DNA from: Hyphomonadaceae bacterium
GTDB lineage: Bacteria; Pseudomonadota; Alphaproteobacteria; Caulobacterales; Hyphomonadaceae
Reading direction: 5' to 3'
NCBI GenBank assembly: GCA_030697555.1
Contig: JAUYPV010000114.1
Coordinates: forward strand, 1-51,624
DNA: 51,624 bases
In this document: positions 44,651-51,478 of the stretch, piece after piece
Layout of the letters: each line of letters begins with the position of its first letter
Numbering within the stretch: position 1 is the stretch's first letter
Translations under genes and position numbers: made by a program
Notes under the pieces: model-generated
The model's database searches: none
Seen by the model: only the letters and a program-made list of their open reading frames with translations
Told to the model about the DNA's origin: nothing

Positions 44651-45235
44651 ATGACATACCAACTCACAGCGCGACACGAAGCAGCTCACGCGGTTGCGGC
44701 AATCATGATTGGTGAGCGCGTCAAGGTTCTACAGGCGCACGGTAAGGCGGGGCATTGTGAACTCGCGGGTAACTTCCCGACACCCGCCAAGTTGCGGCGT
44801 GACCCGGCAAAAGCGCGGCATTGGTTGTTCGTGCTGTTGGCTGGCTACATGTGCGAGGAACGCGGACCAGCGCACCGCCAGTTTGTGTTTGAATGGTGTC
44901 GTGATCGAATTGATGACGTCTACATGGAATCGCTGACTACGCTAAAAGCCGGTGATGATTTCGACCGCATGGCTTACGTGCTTCGGTGCGCTGGCGTTTC
45001 TCGCCGCGATGCACATCCGATTATCTGGTCAATATCATGGGCGGTTGACTCGCGGCTCTGTCATGGTCGCGGCCGGCGTGCTGTCCAGGCACTCTCTGAG
45101 GCGCTTCAGAGCGCGGGCGGCTCGGCAAGGAGTTGGACGCGCGTCCATGCGATTGTAGAGCCCATCCTGTGCGCTCCCAAAGCCGTCCAGACGCCATATC
45201 AATATATCGCCCTTGACCGCGAATTCGCGGCTTGA
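44651..45235 (+). CDS. Stand-alone M41-like (FtsH peptidase domain) zinc metallopeptidase
   Basis: A 194-residue soluble protein resembling only the peptidase domain of FtsH. TARHEAAHAVAAIMIGE contains the zinc-binding HExxH; HWLFVLLAGYMCEE corresponds to the FtsH LLAGRAAEE helix; AGDDFDRMAYVLRCAGVS to the nDLExAt helix whose aspartate is the third zinc ligand. No AAA+ domain or membrane segment is present. It is the only plus-strand gene of the element, divergent from the capsid gene. It could process a repressor or a virion protein; that is inference. The ATG at 44651 or one at 44627 may start it; neither has a clear Shine-Dalgarno. Confidence 0.7.
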   Translation: MTYQLTARHEAAHAVAAIMIGERVKVLQAHGKAGHCELAGNFPTPAKLRRDPAKARHWLFVLLAGYMCEERGPAHRQFVFEWCRDRIDDVYMESLTTLKAGDDFDRMAYVLRCAGVSRRDAHPIIWSISWAVDSRLCHGRGRRAVQALSEALQSAGGSARSWTRVHAIVEPILCAPKAVQTPYQYIALDREFAA

Positions 45236-45558
45236 ACTGTAGAAGCGCGGGCTAATTCTATTCTACATTCGCGGTCTTACTGTATTTTGTTTCCGCTTAT
45301 AGCTTTACATTTTAGGATCGCGGATTTAGCGCTGCTGGTATCGCTTGCGATTGCCCAACGCCCCCGAGGGGCTCAGGGCAACCCCCTTCGGGGGTACCTA
45401 TACGTAGCGCTAAAAAAATCCCCAGCAAAATCAAGTAGTTAGATGGATTTGGCGTTGTCGCTAAGTCCTTGAAATCATTGAAGGGGTCATCGGGACATAA
45501 GGTGGAGGAGGGTGGAGGAGGGTTTTGACCCCTGGGCCTGAGATCGGGCCTGACGCGG
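45236..45558. other. 323-bp gap between convergent element genes
   Basis: No gene is seen. The stretch holds an AT-rich segment, two adjacent GC hairpins (CCCC/GGGG near 45362-45370 and CCCCC-TTC-GGGGG at 45382-45394), a short palindrome TAGCGCTA followed by seven A, and a 10-bp tandem repeat GGTGGAGGAG at 45501-45520. A 14-bp palindrome, CCGCGAATTCGCGG, lies just before it in the peptidase gene end. It probably ends transcripts from both sides, and could hold an origin. Confidence 0.5.
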
Positions 45559-45789
45559 CTACTGCGCTTTCTTCGACCACAAACCTTGACGGATCAGGCT
45601 GTGTCTCGCGGCCGATGGTGTGCAGCCTACGCGCTCGCTCAGTGCCCGCGGTTTAGCCGGTGTACCGTCCCCCAGCGCCGCCTGAATGCGCGCGTCCAGT
45701 TCCGCCCCTATCAGCCTACGCTTGCCCGCGGCACGCGCCTGACCGCGTTCCTGGGCGCTCTGTAGATGGCGCTGCCAACTCGGCTGCAC
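45559..45789 (-). CDS. Small putative HTH protein of the element, 76 residues
   Basis: The last gene of the small-gene operon. The N-terminal half is basic (RHLQSAQERGQARAAGKRRLIG), and PRALSERVGCTPSAARHSLIRQGLW reads as a helix-turn-helix, so it may bind DNA such as the 19-bp dyads. Family not recognised. The GTG start shares one base with the preceding TAG (TAGTG), so translation is coupled. Confidence 0.65.
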   Translation of the reverse strand: MQPSWQRHLQSAQERGQARAAGKRRLIGAELDARIQAALGDGTPAKPRALSERVGCTPSAARHSLIRQGLWSKKAQ

Positions 45790-46310
45790 TATTCGCCTTC
45801 GGCCGTCTCGACCAACGATTGAAGGCGCGCTTGTTCAAGCGTCTGATTGAACAGCTTGTACGCCTGAGGCTGAAAGCCGCCGACCGCGGTCTTGAATTTT
45901 TCCCGCGCCACCGACAAATGAAACCATTCGTCTTCGGGCATGAGCATTGAAAGCAGTGTGATCGTTTCGGTTGACAGCTTTTTGGTGTCAATCGTGAGCG
46001 GTAAACGGCGAATGTAAGTCCCGAGTTTGCGCGATGTAGTCACCGCGGGTTTCGACTCCGCAACCGGTGCGGGTATCTTGCGAATGTGCGGCTCCTCGCT
46101 GGTCTCCGGGTCGATTTCCTCGCACGTGCTGAACGCGCCGAATGGAATGACCACGACACTTTGTCCAGCGACGACGAACGACAAACCGAGTGATTGAATC
46201 GGCTCCAGGTTGTCGGCTGTGACAATCCATGTCTCACCGGTTTTCATTGGCATGCGCCAATGTCGCGAGCCTACGGGAATTGGGTTCGGATCAGGACGCG
46301 GGCCGGTCAT
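45789..46310 (-). CDS. Hypothetical element protein, 173 residues
   Basis: Not recognised. The N-terminal half is beta-rich (GETWIVTADNLEPIQSLGLSFVVAGQSVVVIPFGAF), then a Pro/Glu linker and a helical second half (TETITLLSMLMPEDEWFHLSVAREKFKTAVGGFQPQAYKLFNQTLEQARLQ). It overlaps the preceding gene by ATGA and is coupled to the next one. No membrane segment. Confidence 0.68.
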   Translation of the reverse strand: MTGPRPDPNPIPVGSRHWRMPMKTGETWIVTADNLEPIQSLGLSFVVAGQSVVVIPFGAFSTCEEIDPETSEEPHIRKIPAPVAESKPAVTTSRKLGTYIRRLPLTIDTKKLSTETITLLSMLMPEDEWFHLSVAREKFKTAVGGFQPQAYKLFNQTLEQARLQSLVETAEGE

Positions 46311-46780
46311 TGTGCTTCGGACTCTTTGGCGCGCTGCTTTCGCTCGACGTATCGCAGGAGATGCTTCGTGATCGCGACCTGCCGCGCCGGCTCAAGCTTC
46401 ATAATATGGCGTGTCAGCTTCCCGCGAAGCCGCTGCGCCTCTATCAGCGATTTGACGTCCGGCGGGGTCTCCGCCCATTCGCCAAGCGTCATCAGCGCTT
46501 CGTGATTGCCCTTCTCATTCGTTCCCACGCCAACGTCCGCGAGCACGCCTTTGCGTTTCAGCGCGCCTGTTGCCGACGAAATGTCGGCGACAGGGATAAT
46601 CGCAAGCCTATGAACCTTACGGTCCAGGCCGTCATTGATACGGCCGTAAAGCGCGTGATTGCTAAACGGATTGTCGGGTCCAGCCTTCCGGAATTCTTCG
46701 ACAATGCGCTTTTTCAGGGACGCGATTTTCCCCCCGTGTTCAGCGCGGTTCTCTGCGGCAACTCGTCCAGCGATGCTCAC
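46307..46780 (-). CDS. Hypothetical element protein, 157 residues
   Basis: Not recognised. A basic, helical N-terminus (GKIASLKKRIVEEFRKAGPDNPFSNHALYGRIND) is followed by DRKVHRLAIIPVADISSATGALKRKGVLADVGVGTNEKGNHEALMTLGEW, which could be a winged-helix-like or replication-related module, but no family can be named. It ends with a Lys/Arg-rich tail. GTG start overlapping the previous stop (GTGA). Confidence 0.66.
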   Translation of the reverse strand: MSIAGRVAAENRAEHGGKIASLKKRIVEEFRKAGPDNPFSNHALYGRINDGLDRKVHRLAIIPVADISSATGALKRKGVLADVGVGTNEKGNHEALMTLGEWAETPPDVKSLIEAQRLRGKLTRHIMKLEPARQVAITKHLLRYVERKQRAKESEAQ

Positions 46781-46959
46781 TGACCTGCCTTCTTTGTTGG
46801 CGTGACAGCTTCTTCGCAGGCGAGTGCCGTCTTCAGTTCGTCAATTTTGAACCGGCAAAGCGCGAGATAGGATTCGGACTCGCCGCGCTTTTCAGCTTCG
46901 GCAAGTTGATCCTTTAGAGTCGTGATGCGTTTTCGAAGAAGCTTGGCGCGTTGAGTCAT
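46777..46959 (-). CDS. Small coiled-coil protein of the element, 60 residues
   Basis: The product MTQRAKLLRKRITTLKDQLAEAEKRGE continues as a charged heptad-rich helix. The ATG at 46959 places dyad site 3 some 31-49 bp upstream, in promoter position. A TTG at 47016 would extend it by 19 residues and overlap the preceding stop. Function unknown. Confidence 0.55.
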   Translation of the reverse strand: MTQRAKLLRKRITTLKDQLAEAEKRGESESYLALCRFKIDELKTALACEEAVTPTKKAGQ

Positions 46960-46989
46960 GCCGCATCGTATTGCAGCTGGCATCAAGGC

Positions 46990-47008
46990 TCCGGACCCTG
47001 GGTACGGA
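46990..47008. promoter_or_regulatory. 19-bp dyad site 3
   Basis: TCCGGAC-CCTGG-GTACGGA, one mismatch from the dyad consensus of sites 1 and 2, and sharing CCAGC/CCTGG-like central bases. It lies just before the 60-residue gene, 2.6 kb from the other two sites. Confidence 0.5.
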
Positions 47009-47012
47009 TCAC

Positions 47013-47555
47013 TCAAGGAACCCAGTCATCGTCGACGCCGCAGTCAATCATGTCCTGAATGTCGACGCGCTCAAACCAACCTTCCATGGTCCGCCATGAC
47101 GGCAGCTGATCACCTAAAACGCCATCCGCGACCAGGGCGCGAGCGTAGCCCTCCGCGTCTTCGTCACCTGCTTCGCCACTTAACAGCTTGTGCGCCTCAC
47201 GGATCAGCCACCGCTTGCCGTGTGTATCCCCGCGTACGAGCCAGAGGGCCGTCAGAAGCGGACGCATGGCTTCGCGTTTCCGCTGAGTCACCTGTTTGTC
47301 ACGCGCGCTGGCTTCAGTGCGAAGTCTCGTTCCGTCAGCGGTCGCCCAATTCGTTGCCCCGTCAACGAAACGACTAAGCGTGACAGTCGGAATTCCTATC
47401 TGTTCGAGCCAACCCGTTAGCCTTGGGGATAGTACCTCCCAACCCAGCGCGCCGCCCGAATTCTCTCCATTCCCGATCATGAAGCGACGCACGCCGCGAG
47501 CGAAATAGCGCGCAACTGGCCCGTGCGGAGCATCAGAAGGTTGGTCCGTGTTCAT
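47013..47555 (-). CDS. Hypothetical element protein, 180 residues
   Basis: Not recognised. The sequence includes GPVARYFARGVRRFMIGNGENSGGALGWEVLSPRLTGWLEQIGIPTVTLSRFVDGATNWATADGTRLRTEASARDKQVTQRKREAMRPLLTALWLVRGD, helical and basic, and an acidic C-terminus DMIDCGVDDDWVP. The order and size suggest an early or regulatory gene, possibly for replication, but nothing in the sequence shows it. It heads the overlapping run of five genes. Confidence 0.7.
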   Translation of the reverse strand: MNTDQPSDAPHGPVARYFARGVRRFMIGNGENSGGALGWEVLSPRLTGWLEQIGIPTVTLSRFVDGATNWATADGTRLRTEASARDKQVTQRKREAMRPLLTALWLVRGDTHGKRWLIREAHKLLSGEAGDEDAEGYARALVADGVLGDQLPSWRTMEGWFERVDIQDMIDCGVDDDWVP

Positions 47556-47641
47556 CGCCGCGCAAGATGACTGAAACGTACGGGGCCTGCCAGCGTAGGT
47601 TGCAGTGGCTGTGGTTAACGACGCGCGCGACGGACGGGGCG

Positions 47642-47956
47642 TTACTCTCGGAACCTGATCATGTCGAAGGGCGCGGTTACGACGCTGATGTAAGGGACCG
47701 GTCCAGGCGGATCATCCGGTGTCTTTCCGCGGCATGAATGATCATACGCGAAGGCCCAAGCAGCCTTCTTGATGCCCTTGGCATTGTCGCGAAAGTAATC
47801 GTCCAACATCTGAGCGTCGGCATTGTCGCCAATCTCATCCTCGACAAATTCGCGCGTCATCTGAAGCGATACGGCGTAACCCGCGACGGTCGCGTCAAAA
47901 TTCACGGCCCCGTCCTTCAGGCGGACGTTCTTCAGTTCGATTTTTGGTTCGCTCAC
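47642..47956 (-). CDS. Hypothetical element protein, 104 residues
   Basis: Not recognised. MSEPKIELKNVRLKDGAVNFDATVAGYAVSLQMTREFVEDEIGDNADAQMLDDYF suggests a small alpha/beta protein, acidic overall, ending YISVVTAPFDMIRFRE. The GTG start has AAGGGGG six bases upstream. First gene at the right end of the element; the 234 bp between it and the right attachment site hold no other gene. Confidence 0.68.
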   Translation of the reverse strand: MSEPKIELKNVRLKDGAVNFDATVAGYAVSLQMTREFVEDEIGDNADAQMLDDYFRDNAKGIKKAAWAFAYDHSCRGKTPDDPPGPVPYISVVTAPFDMIRFRE

Positions 47957-48190
47957 TATAGCCCCCTTCGAAGGATCACCTGCGTTTACAACAGAAGTGC
48001 ACCGGACATCATCACTTCAATCACCCCCGAAATTCGCATGTGGCTCGGCGCGCGGCTACTGTGGGAGCGCGCAAACAGGTGAGTCAGCCGGCCGCGAAGT
48101 GGGTCCCGACCGCGTAAAAAGCCGTGAAATCGTATGGCCTGACTTATGGACCCACCTTCCCCTAAGTAGCTGAAATCATTCGGTTGGGTC

Positions 48191-48210
48191 AGTCCCTCCG
48201 CCCCTGCCAG
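48191..48210 (+). repeat. attR: right 20-bp direct repeat
   Basis: An exact copy of 37195-37214. It marks the right end of the integrated element; downstream lies the GST gene of the host. Confidence 0.9.
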
Positions 48211-48233
48211 ACATTCCACCCAGACATTCCACG
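48208..48233. repeat. 13-bp tandem repeat at attR
   Basis: CAGACATTCCACC followed directly by CAGACATTCCACG. The first unit overlaps the last three bases of the attachment repeat. No match is seen on the left side. Confidence 0.6.
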
Positions 48234-48237
48234 AAAA

Positions 48238-48855
48238 TCAGGTAGCAAGGCCGGGCCTTGCGAGCAGGCGTTCGCGGTAGGCGGCGATGTTGCTGAATTG
48301 CTCCCACGGCCGGTATTTCATGACGCGTCCGAAGCCGAGCGCGACGTGCATCGTGATGTCGGCGATTGTGAAGCGGTCGCCCGCAATGAAGGGGCTTGTC
48401 CCGAGACGCCGGTCGAAGAAGGCGATCTTCTCGGCAGCCCTGCCCTGGCAGATGTCGGCCCACTCCTTCGATTGCGGCTTCTCCAGCTCGGCCATTGCCG
48501 GATGCGCGTTGCGGAACCAGCCGGCGACCTGGAACAGGTAGGTCAGCTCGACGCGGCGATCCCACATCTCGATGAAGGCTCGTTCCTTCGCATCCACGCC
48601 CATGAGGTTGGGCTCGGGATAGGCGCTCTCGAAATACGTGCAGATCGCCCTGCTTTCCGTGAGCGCTGTTCCATCATCGAACTCGAGCGCGGGGACGTGA
48701 TTGAGGGGACTCAGCGCGAGATACTCGGGCCGCTTGTGATCCTGCTTGATGATGTTGAGCTGGGTTTTCGGAACCTCGTCCCAGACGCCCTTCTCCTGCA
48801 GGAAGAAGCGCACACGGTCAGGATTTGGCGCCATCGGCGCGTAGTAGAGGTTCAT
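48238..48855 (-). CDS. Glutathione S-transferase-family protein
   Basis: A 205-residue cytosolic GST-like protein. The thioredoxin-fold N-domain has YYAPMAPNPDRVRFFLQEKG, PEYLALSPLNHVPALEFDDGTALTESRAICTYFE with the cis-proline and the SNAIL-like ESRAI motif. The helical C-domain has SPFIAGDRFTIADITMHVALGFG, the conserved N-capping box. Conjugates glutathione to electrophiles or acts on related thiols; substrate unknown. Its ATG overlaps the stop of rluB (ATGA), so both are one unit. Its stop lies 28 bp from attR. Confidence 0.9.
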   Translation of the reverse strand: MNLYYAPMAPNPDRVRFFLQEKGVWDEVPKTQLNIIKQDHKRPEYLALSPLNHVPALEFDDGTALTESRAICTYFESAYPEPNLMGVDAKERAFIEMWDRRVELTYLFQVAGWFRNAHPAMAELEKPQSKEWADICQGRAAEKIAFFDRRLGTSPFIAGDRFTIADITMHVALGFGRVMKYRPWEQFSNIAAYRERLLARPGLAT

Positions 48856-49919
48856 CGCTTGCCTCCCTCTGGCGGCCGTCCGCTGCGAACGGGTTTGCCG
48901 GTGTGGCGCTTGCCGCTGTGCTCACCGCGGCGAGTAGAGCGGGGATCGGGCTTGGCGGCCTGCGGGCCGCGTCGGGCTTTGTCCCACGGCTTCTTGTCGA
49001 CTGGCTTCTTGCTTCCCCATGACTTGCTGTCGCGGGCGCCGGCTGTGGCGGGCTTTGGCTTGCCGCGTCCGTCGCGCTTGTCGGTCTTCTTGGCAGGCTT
49101 ACGGTCGTCTTCCTGAGGGCGCTGCATCTTGCGGCTGAAGGGTTCGGGGCGGCGGCGCAGGGGGAGGAGTTCGGAGAATTCGGCGAGCAGGTCGGCTGGG
49201 GGAACTTCGGCCACTCCGCCGACTTCGAGGTCGCCCAGCTCCATCGGGCCGTAGGAGACGCGGATCAGGCGGTTCACCTTGAAGCCGAGGCTTTCGAGCG
49301 CGCGGCGCGCCTCGCGCTTCTTGCCTTCGGTCAGCGTCATGTCGATCCACGAGTTGGATCCCGTGATGCGGTCCACGGTGGCGATGATGGAGCGATACTC
49401 CTCGCCTTCGTAGACTAGGCCGTCGCGGAGACGGTCGAGATCCTTCTGCTGGGCGCGGCCATAGGCGCGGGCGCGGTATTTGCGCTCGAGGCCGGTGGCG
49501 GGCAGTTCGAGGCTGCGCGCGAACTCGCCGTCATTGGTCAGCAGCAGCAAGCCCTCGGTGTTGAGGTCGAGACGGCCGATGGTCACGACGCGTGGCAGGA
49601 ATTTCGGTAGCGCCTCGAAGATAGTGGGGCGGCCTTCCGGGTCGCGGTTGGTGGTCACGAGGCCGGCGGGCTTGTGGTAGCGCCAGAGGCGGGTTGCTTC
49701 GGGCCGGGCGACAGGCAGGCCGTCGACGAGGATCTTCTCGGCGCCCGTGACCTTGAATGCTGGCGTATCGAGCTTGCGGCCATTCACCGAGACGCGGCCT
49801 TCGGCGATCATGGTCTCAATGTCGCGGCGCGAGGCAACGCCAGCGCTGGCCAGGTATTTGGCGATGCGTTCCCCGCCCTCCGGGAACTCTTCGCGGCCCG
49901 TCTCCCGACGCTCCGTCAT
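48852..49919 (-). CDS. rluB: Large-subunit rRNA pseudouridine synthase (RluB-type)
   Basis: Converts uridine to pseudouridine in 23S rRNA, at position 2605 in E. coli RluB. 355 residues. An S4 RNA-binding domain opens the protein (RIAKYLASAGVASRRDIETMIAEGRVSVNG). The catalytic core has YHKPAGLVTTNRDPEGRPTIFEALP and IGRLDLNTEGLLLLTNDGE with the catalytic aspartate, later VNRLIRVSYGPMELGDLEVG. The last 90 residues form a disordered Lys/Arg/Pro-rich tail with repeated KPxDKKPWDKARR-like units, longer than in E. coli. Together with GST it forms a coupled pair. Confidence 0.93.
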   Translation of the reverse strand: MTERRETGREEFPEGGERIAKYLASAGVASRRDIETMIAEGRVSVNGRKLDTPAFKVTGAEKILVDGLPVARPEATRLWRYHKPAGLVTTNRDPEGRPTIFEALPKFLPRVVTIGRLDLNTEGLLLLTNDGEFARSLELPATGLERKYRARAYGRAQQKDLDRLRDGLVYEGEEYRSIIATVDRITGSNSWIDMTLTEGKKREARRALESLGFKVNRLIRVSYGPMELGDLEVGGVAEVPPADLLAEFSELLPLRRRPEPFSRKMQRPQEDDRKPAKKTDKRDGRGKPKPATAGARDSKSWGSKKPVDKKPWDKARRGPQAAKPDPRSTRRGEHSGKRHTGKPVRSGRPPEGGKR

Positions 49920-49929
49920 GATCTGATCC

Positions 49930-50313
49930 TCAACTCAACAGAAACGGCGAAAACAACGCCAGCCCGAGCGCGGCCTCGAAAGCCACGTTGAACCAGTTCA
50001 ACGGCGTCGCCGCTTTGTCCAGCGCAATCGAGACCAGACGGCCTATCCCCGACCCCAGCCAGCCCGCTCCGATCGCCGCAGCAGCGAGGTCCGCGCCCAT
50101 CTGCGAGGTGACCACCGCCCAGAACGCGAAGGCGTGGCCCAGCAGGAAAAGCCCGCCATAGGTGGCGCGGAATTCCGATCTGCCTTCGACCTTGCCCTCA
50201 TAGGCGACCAGCCGGACGAGCTTCGAGGCCCAGACTGGGTTGATCATGGCGTAGGCGCCGAGCGCTCCGCCGATCACGCAGGCGACCAGGGCGACGATGT
50301 CCGTCCAGTGCAT
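49930..50313 (-). CDS. DUF4345-like small membrane protein
   Basis: A 127-residue protein with about four membrane segments: VALVACVIGGALGAYAMINPVWASKL, FRATYGGLFLLGHAFAFWAVV, LAAAAIGAGWLGSGIGRLVSIAL and FNVAFEAALGLALFSPFLL. FRATYGG and GRLVSIALD are the DUF4345 marks. Function unknown. The ATG at 50313 overlaps the PepSY gene stop (TGATG) and gives the family length; the longer open frame is spurious. Confidence 0.8.
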   Translation of the reverse strand: MHWTDIVALVACVIGGALGAYAMINPVWASKLVRLVAYEGKVEGRSEFRATYGGLFLLGHAFAFWAVVTSQMGADLAAAAIGAGWLGSGIGRLVSIALDKAATPLNWFNVAFEAALGLALFSPFLLS

Positions 50314-51041
50314 CACGGGGTCTCCTTCTTTCCCCGCAATACGCCGCGAGTGAAGCGGTGGACCAGCAGGACCACGCCGAAGAGGACGGTCGATAGCGCA
50401 AGCACGGCAAAAGCGACCAGGAGCGGATGGTTGAAATTCTCTCGCGTCTGGTAGTCCATGATGTGCAGTGACCAAAGGAAATCATAGGTTCGCCAGAGGT
50501 CGGTGCGAGGCGCGCTAAGCCGGCCGTTGGCGGCGCTGACATAGATCATCGGATGGCCATCGCCGGCAAAGTGCGCCGCCCAGACCTTGCCGCTCAGGCC
50601 CGACTCGCGCGGGGCTTCGTTGATCTCTTCCACTGACTGAAGCGCACCTTTGCCCGCCCAGGCAGCGCCGGCGATCTTGCGCGCGATGTCCTCCGAAAGC
50701 GGGGAAAGCACCTCGCCGGTTTCAGCTGAGACGACAAACACGCCGATGTCAGCCCGAACCTCGTAAACGGGATCGCCCGCCAGCCGCTTCAAGATGACTT
50801 CGGCCGGGCGATCCTCCGCCACGGCTCTTAACGCATCGGCCATGGAGAGTTTGACGCGGGAGAGGTCGATCGGGGCAGCGTGGCCGGGCGGGTGAACCAG
50901 ATGGTCGCCGTGGATCTGGGTCATCGCAAACGAGGCGAAGAAAAGACCCGTACCTGTCCACACCAGAAGCTGCGCCGCCACGATCAGGCCAAGCCATTTG
51001 TGGATCGATGCTACGAGGCGAGCGGTGCGCGGTGAGATCAT
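50313..51041 (-). CDS. PepSY-associated transmembrane protein
   Basis: A 242-residue protein with a membrane segment near the N-terminus (WLGLIVAAQLLVWTGTGLFFASF) and one at the C-terminus (PLLVAFAVLALSTVLFGVVLLVHRFTRG). Between them is a periplasmic PepSY-like domain (YEVRADIGVFVVSAETGEVLSPLSEDIARKIA, RTYDFLWSLHIMDY). HKWLG and LHIMDY carry conserved histidines typical of PepSY-TM proteins, which are often linked to iron reduction or uptake. It lies one base after the upstream small gene. Confidence 0.85.
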   Translation of the reverse strand: MISPRTARLVASIHKWLGLIVAAQLLVWTGTGLFFASFAMTQIHGDHLVHPPGHAAPIDLSRVKLSMADALRAVAEDRPAEVILKRLAGDPVYEVRADIGVFVVSAETGEVLSPLSEDIARKIAGAAWAGKGALQSVEEINEAPRESGLSGKVWAAHFAGDGHPMIYVSAANGRLSAPRTDLWRTYDFLWSLHIMDYQTRENFNHPLLVAFAVLALSTVLFGVVLLVHRFTRGVLRGKKETP

Positions 51042-51042
51042 G

Positions 51043-51366
51043 TCAGGCGCTTACGCTGGCGACAACGGCGCGGCAAGGCGCACGCTTGCGGGCGGGGCCG
51101 AGGTTTTCCGGGCTTGGGCGTGTGAGTCGGCGGCGAGATTCCGAAGGCAGCGGCAGCAGCAGCAACGGCAGCGGCGGCGGCATCGCGTCTTGCGGCCGCC
51201 GTCGCAGCTCTCGTGTGCCTTCACGAGCGGGACGGCTGGGGATCATCCGGAAGGTTGCGGCGACGTTTGACCAGAACATCGCGATTCCGCGCAGCAGCGC
51301 CTCGAGCCAAAGCCCGGTGAACGAAGGGGTCCAACTCCAGTTTGCGCGTGAAAGTGCCTGGGTCAT
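51043..51366 (-). CDS. Hypothetical small protein ahead of the PepSY gene
   Basis: An open frame of about 107 residues from ATG 51366 (MTQALSRANWSWTPSFTGLWLEALLRGIAMFWSNV), with a Pro/Leu-rich stretch and an Arg-rich tail. No family is recognised. Its stop is one base from the PepSY start, which argues for a real upstream gene; no Shine-Dalgarno is clear. An ATG at 51375 is an alternative. Confidence 0.4.
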   Translation of the reverse strand: MTQALSRANWSWTPSFTGLWLEALLRGIAMFWSNVAATFRMIPSRPAREGTRELRRRPQDAMPPPLPLLLLPLPSESRRRLTRPSPENLGPARKRAPCRAVVASVSA

Positions 51367-51445
51367 GGGCGGCATTATCCGATGGCCCGGGACCCAGCAG
51401 GATAAGTTGCACGTTTTTTTTTGAGCGGATTCTCGCGGAAAGCCG

Positions 51446-51478
51446 CGCAAGCATTTGAGACGCTTGCGAATCTTTTTC
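51446..51478 (+). terminator. Possible hairpin with T tract near the window end
   Basis: CGCAAGC and GCTTGCG form a 7-bp stem with a 9-nt loop, followed by AATCTTTTTCT on the plus strand. No plus-strand gene ends nearby, so its role is unclear. Nothing else was seen in 51367-51624. Confidence 0.3.

Larger units (their letters stand above)
37195..48210. mobile_element. 11.0-kb tRNA-Trp-integrated phage satellite or mini-prophage
   Basis: Bounded by perfect 20-bp repeats, with a tyrosine integrase gene 24 bp inside the left end. The content in order is integrase, AlpA-like HTH, fibre-like protein, tape measure, two small genes, HK97 capsid protein, a divergent M41-like peptidase, then six or so small genes, all on the minus strand except the peptidase. 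There is no recognisable terminase, portal, prohead protease, connector, tail tube, lysis or replication gene. Frames are intact and often overlap, so it does not look decayed. GC is lower than in the host DNA. It is best read as a satellite that builds part of a particle and borrows the rest from a helper; a shortened prophage is the alternative. Confidence 0.8.

Noticed and set aside
45382-45394. Classical Rho-independent terminator for the metallopeptidase gene
   Set aside because: The hairpin is perfect but no T run follows on the plus strand; it is described only as part of the convergent gap.
37195-48210. Gene transfer agent cluster
   Set aside because: GTA clusters lack an integrase and att sites and carry terminase, portal and tail genes in a conserved order; this element has the former and not the latter.
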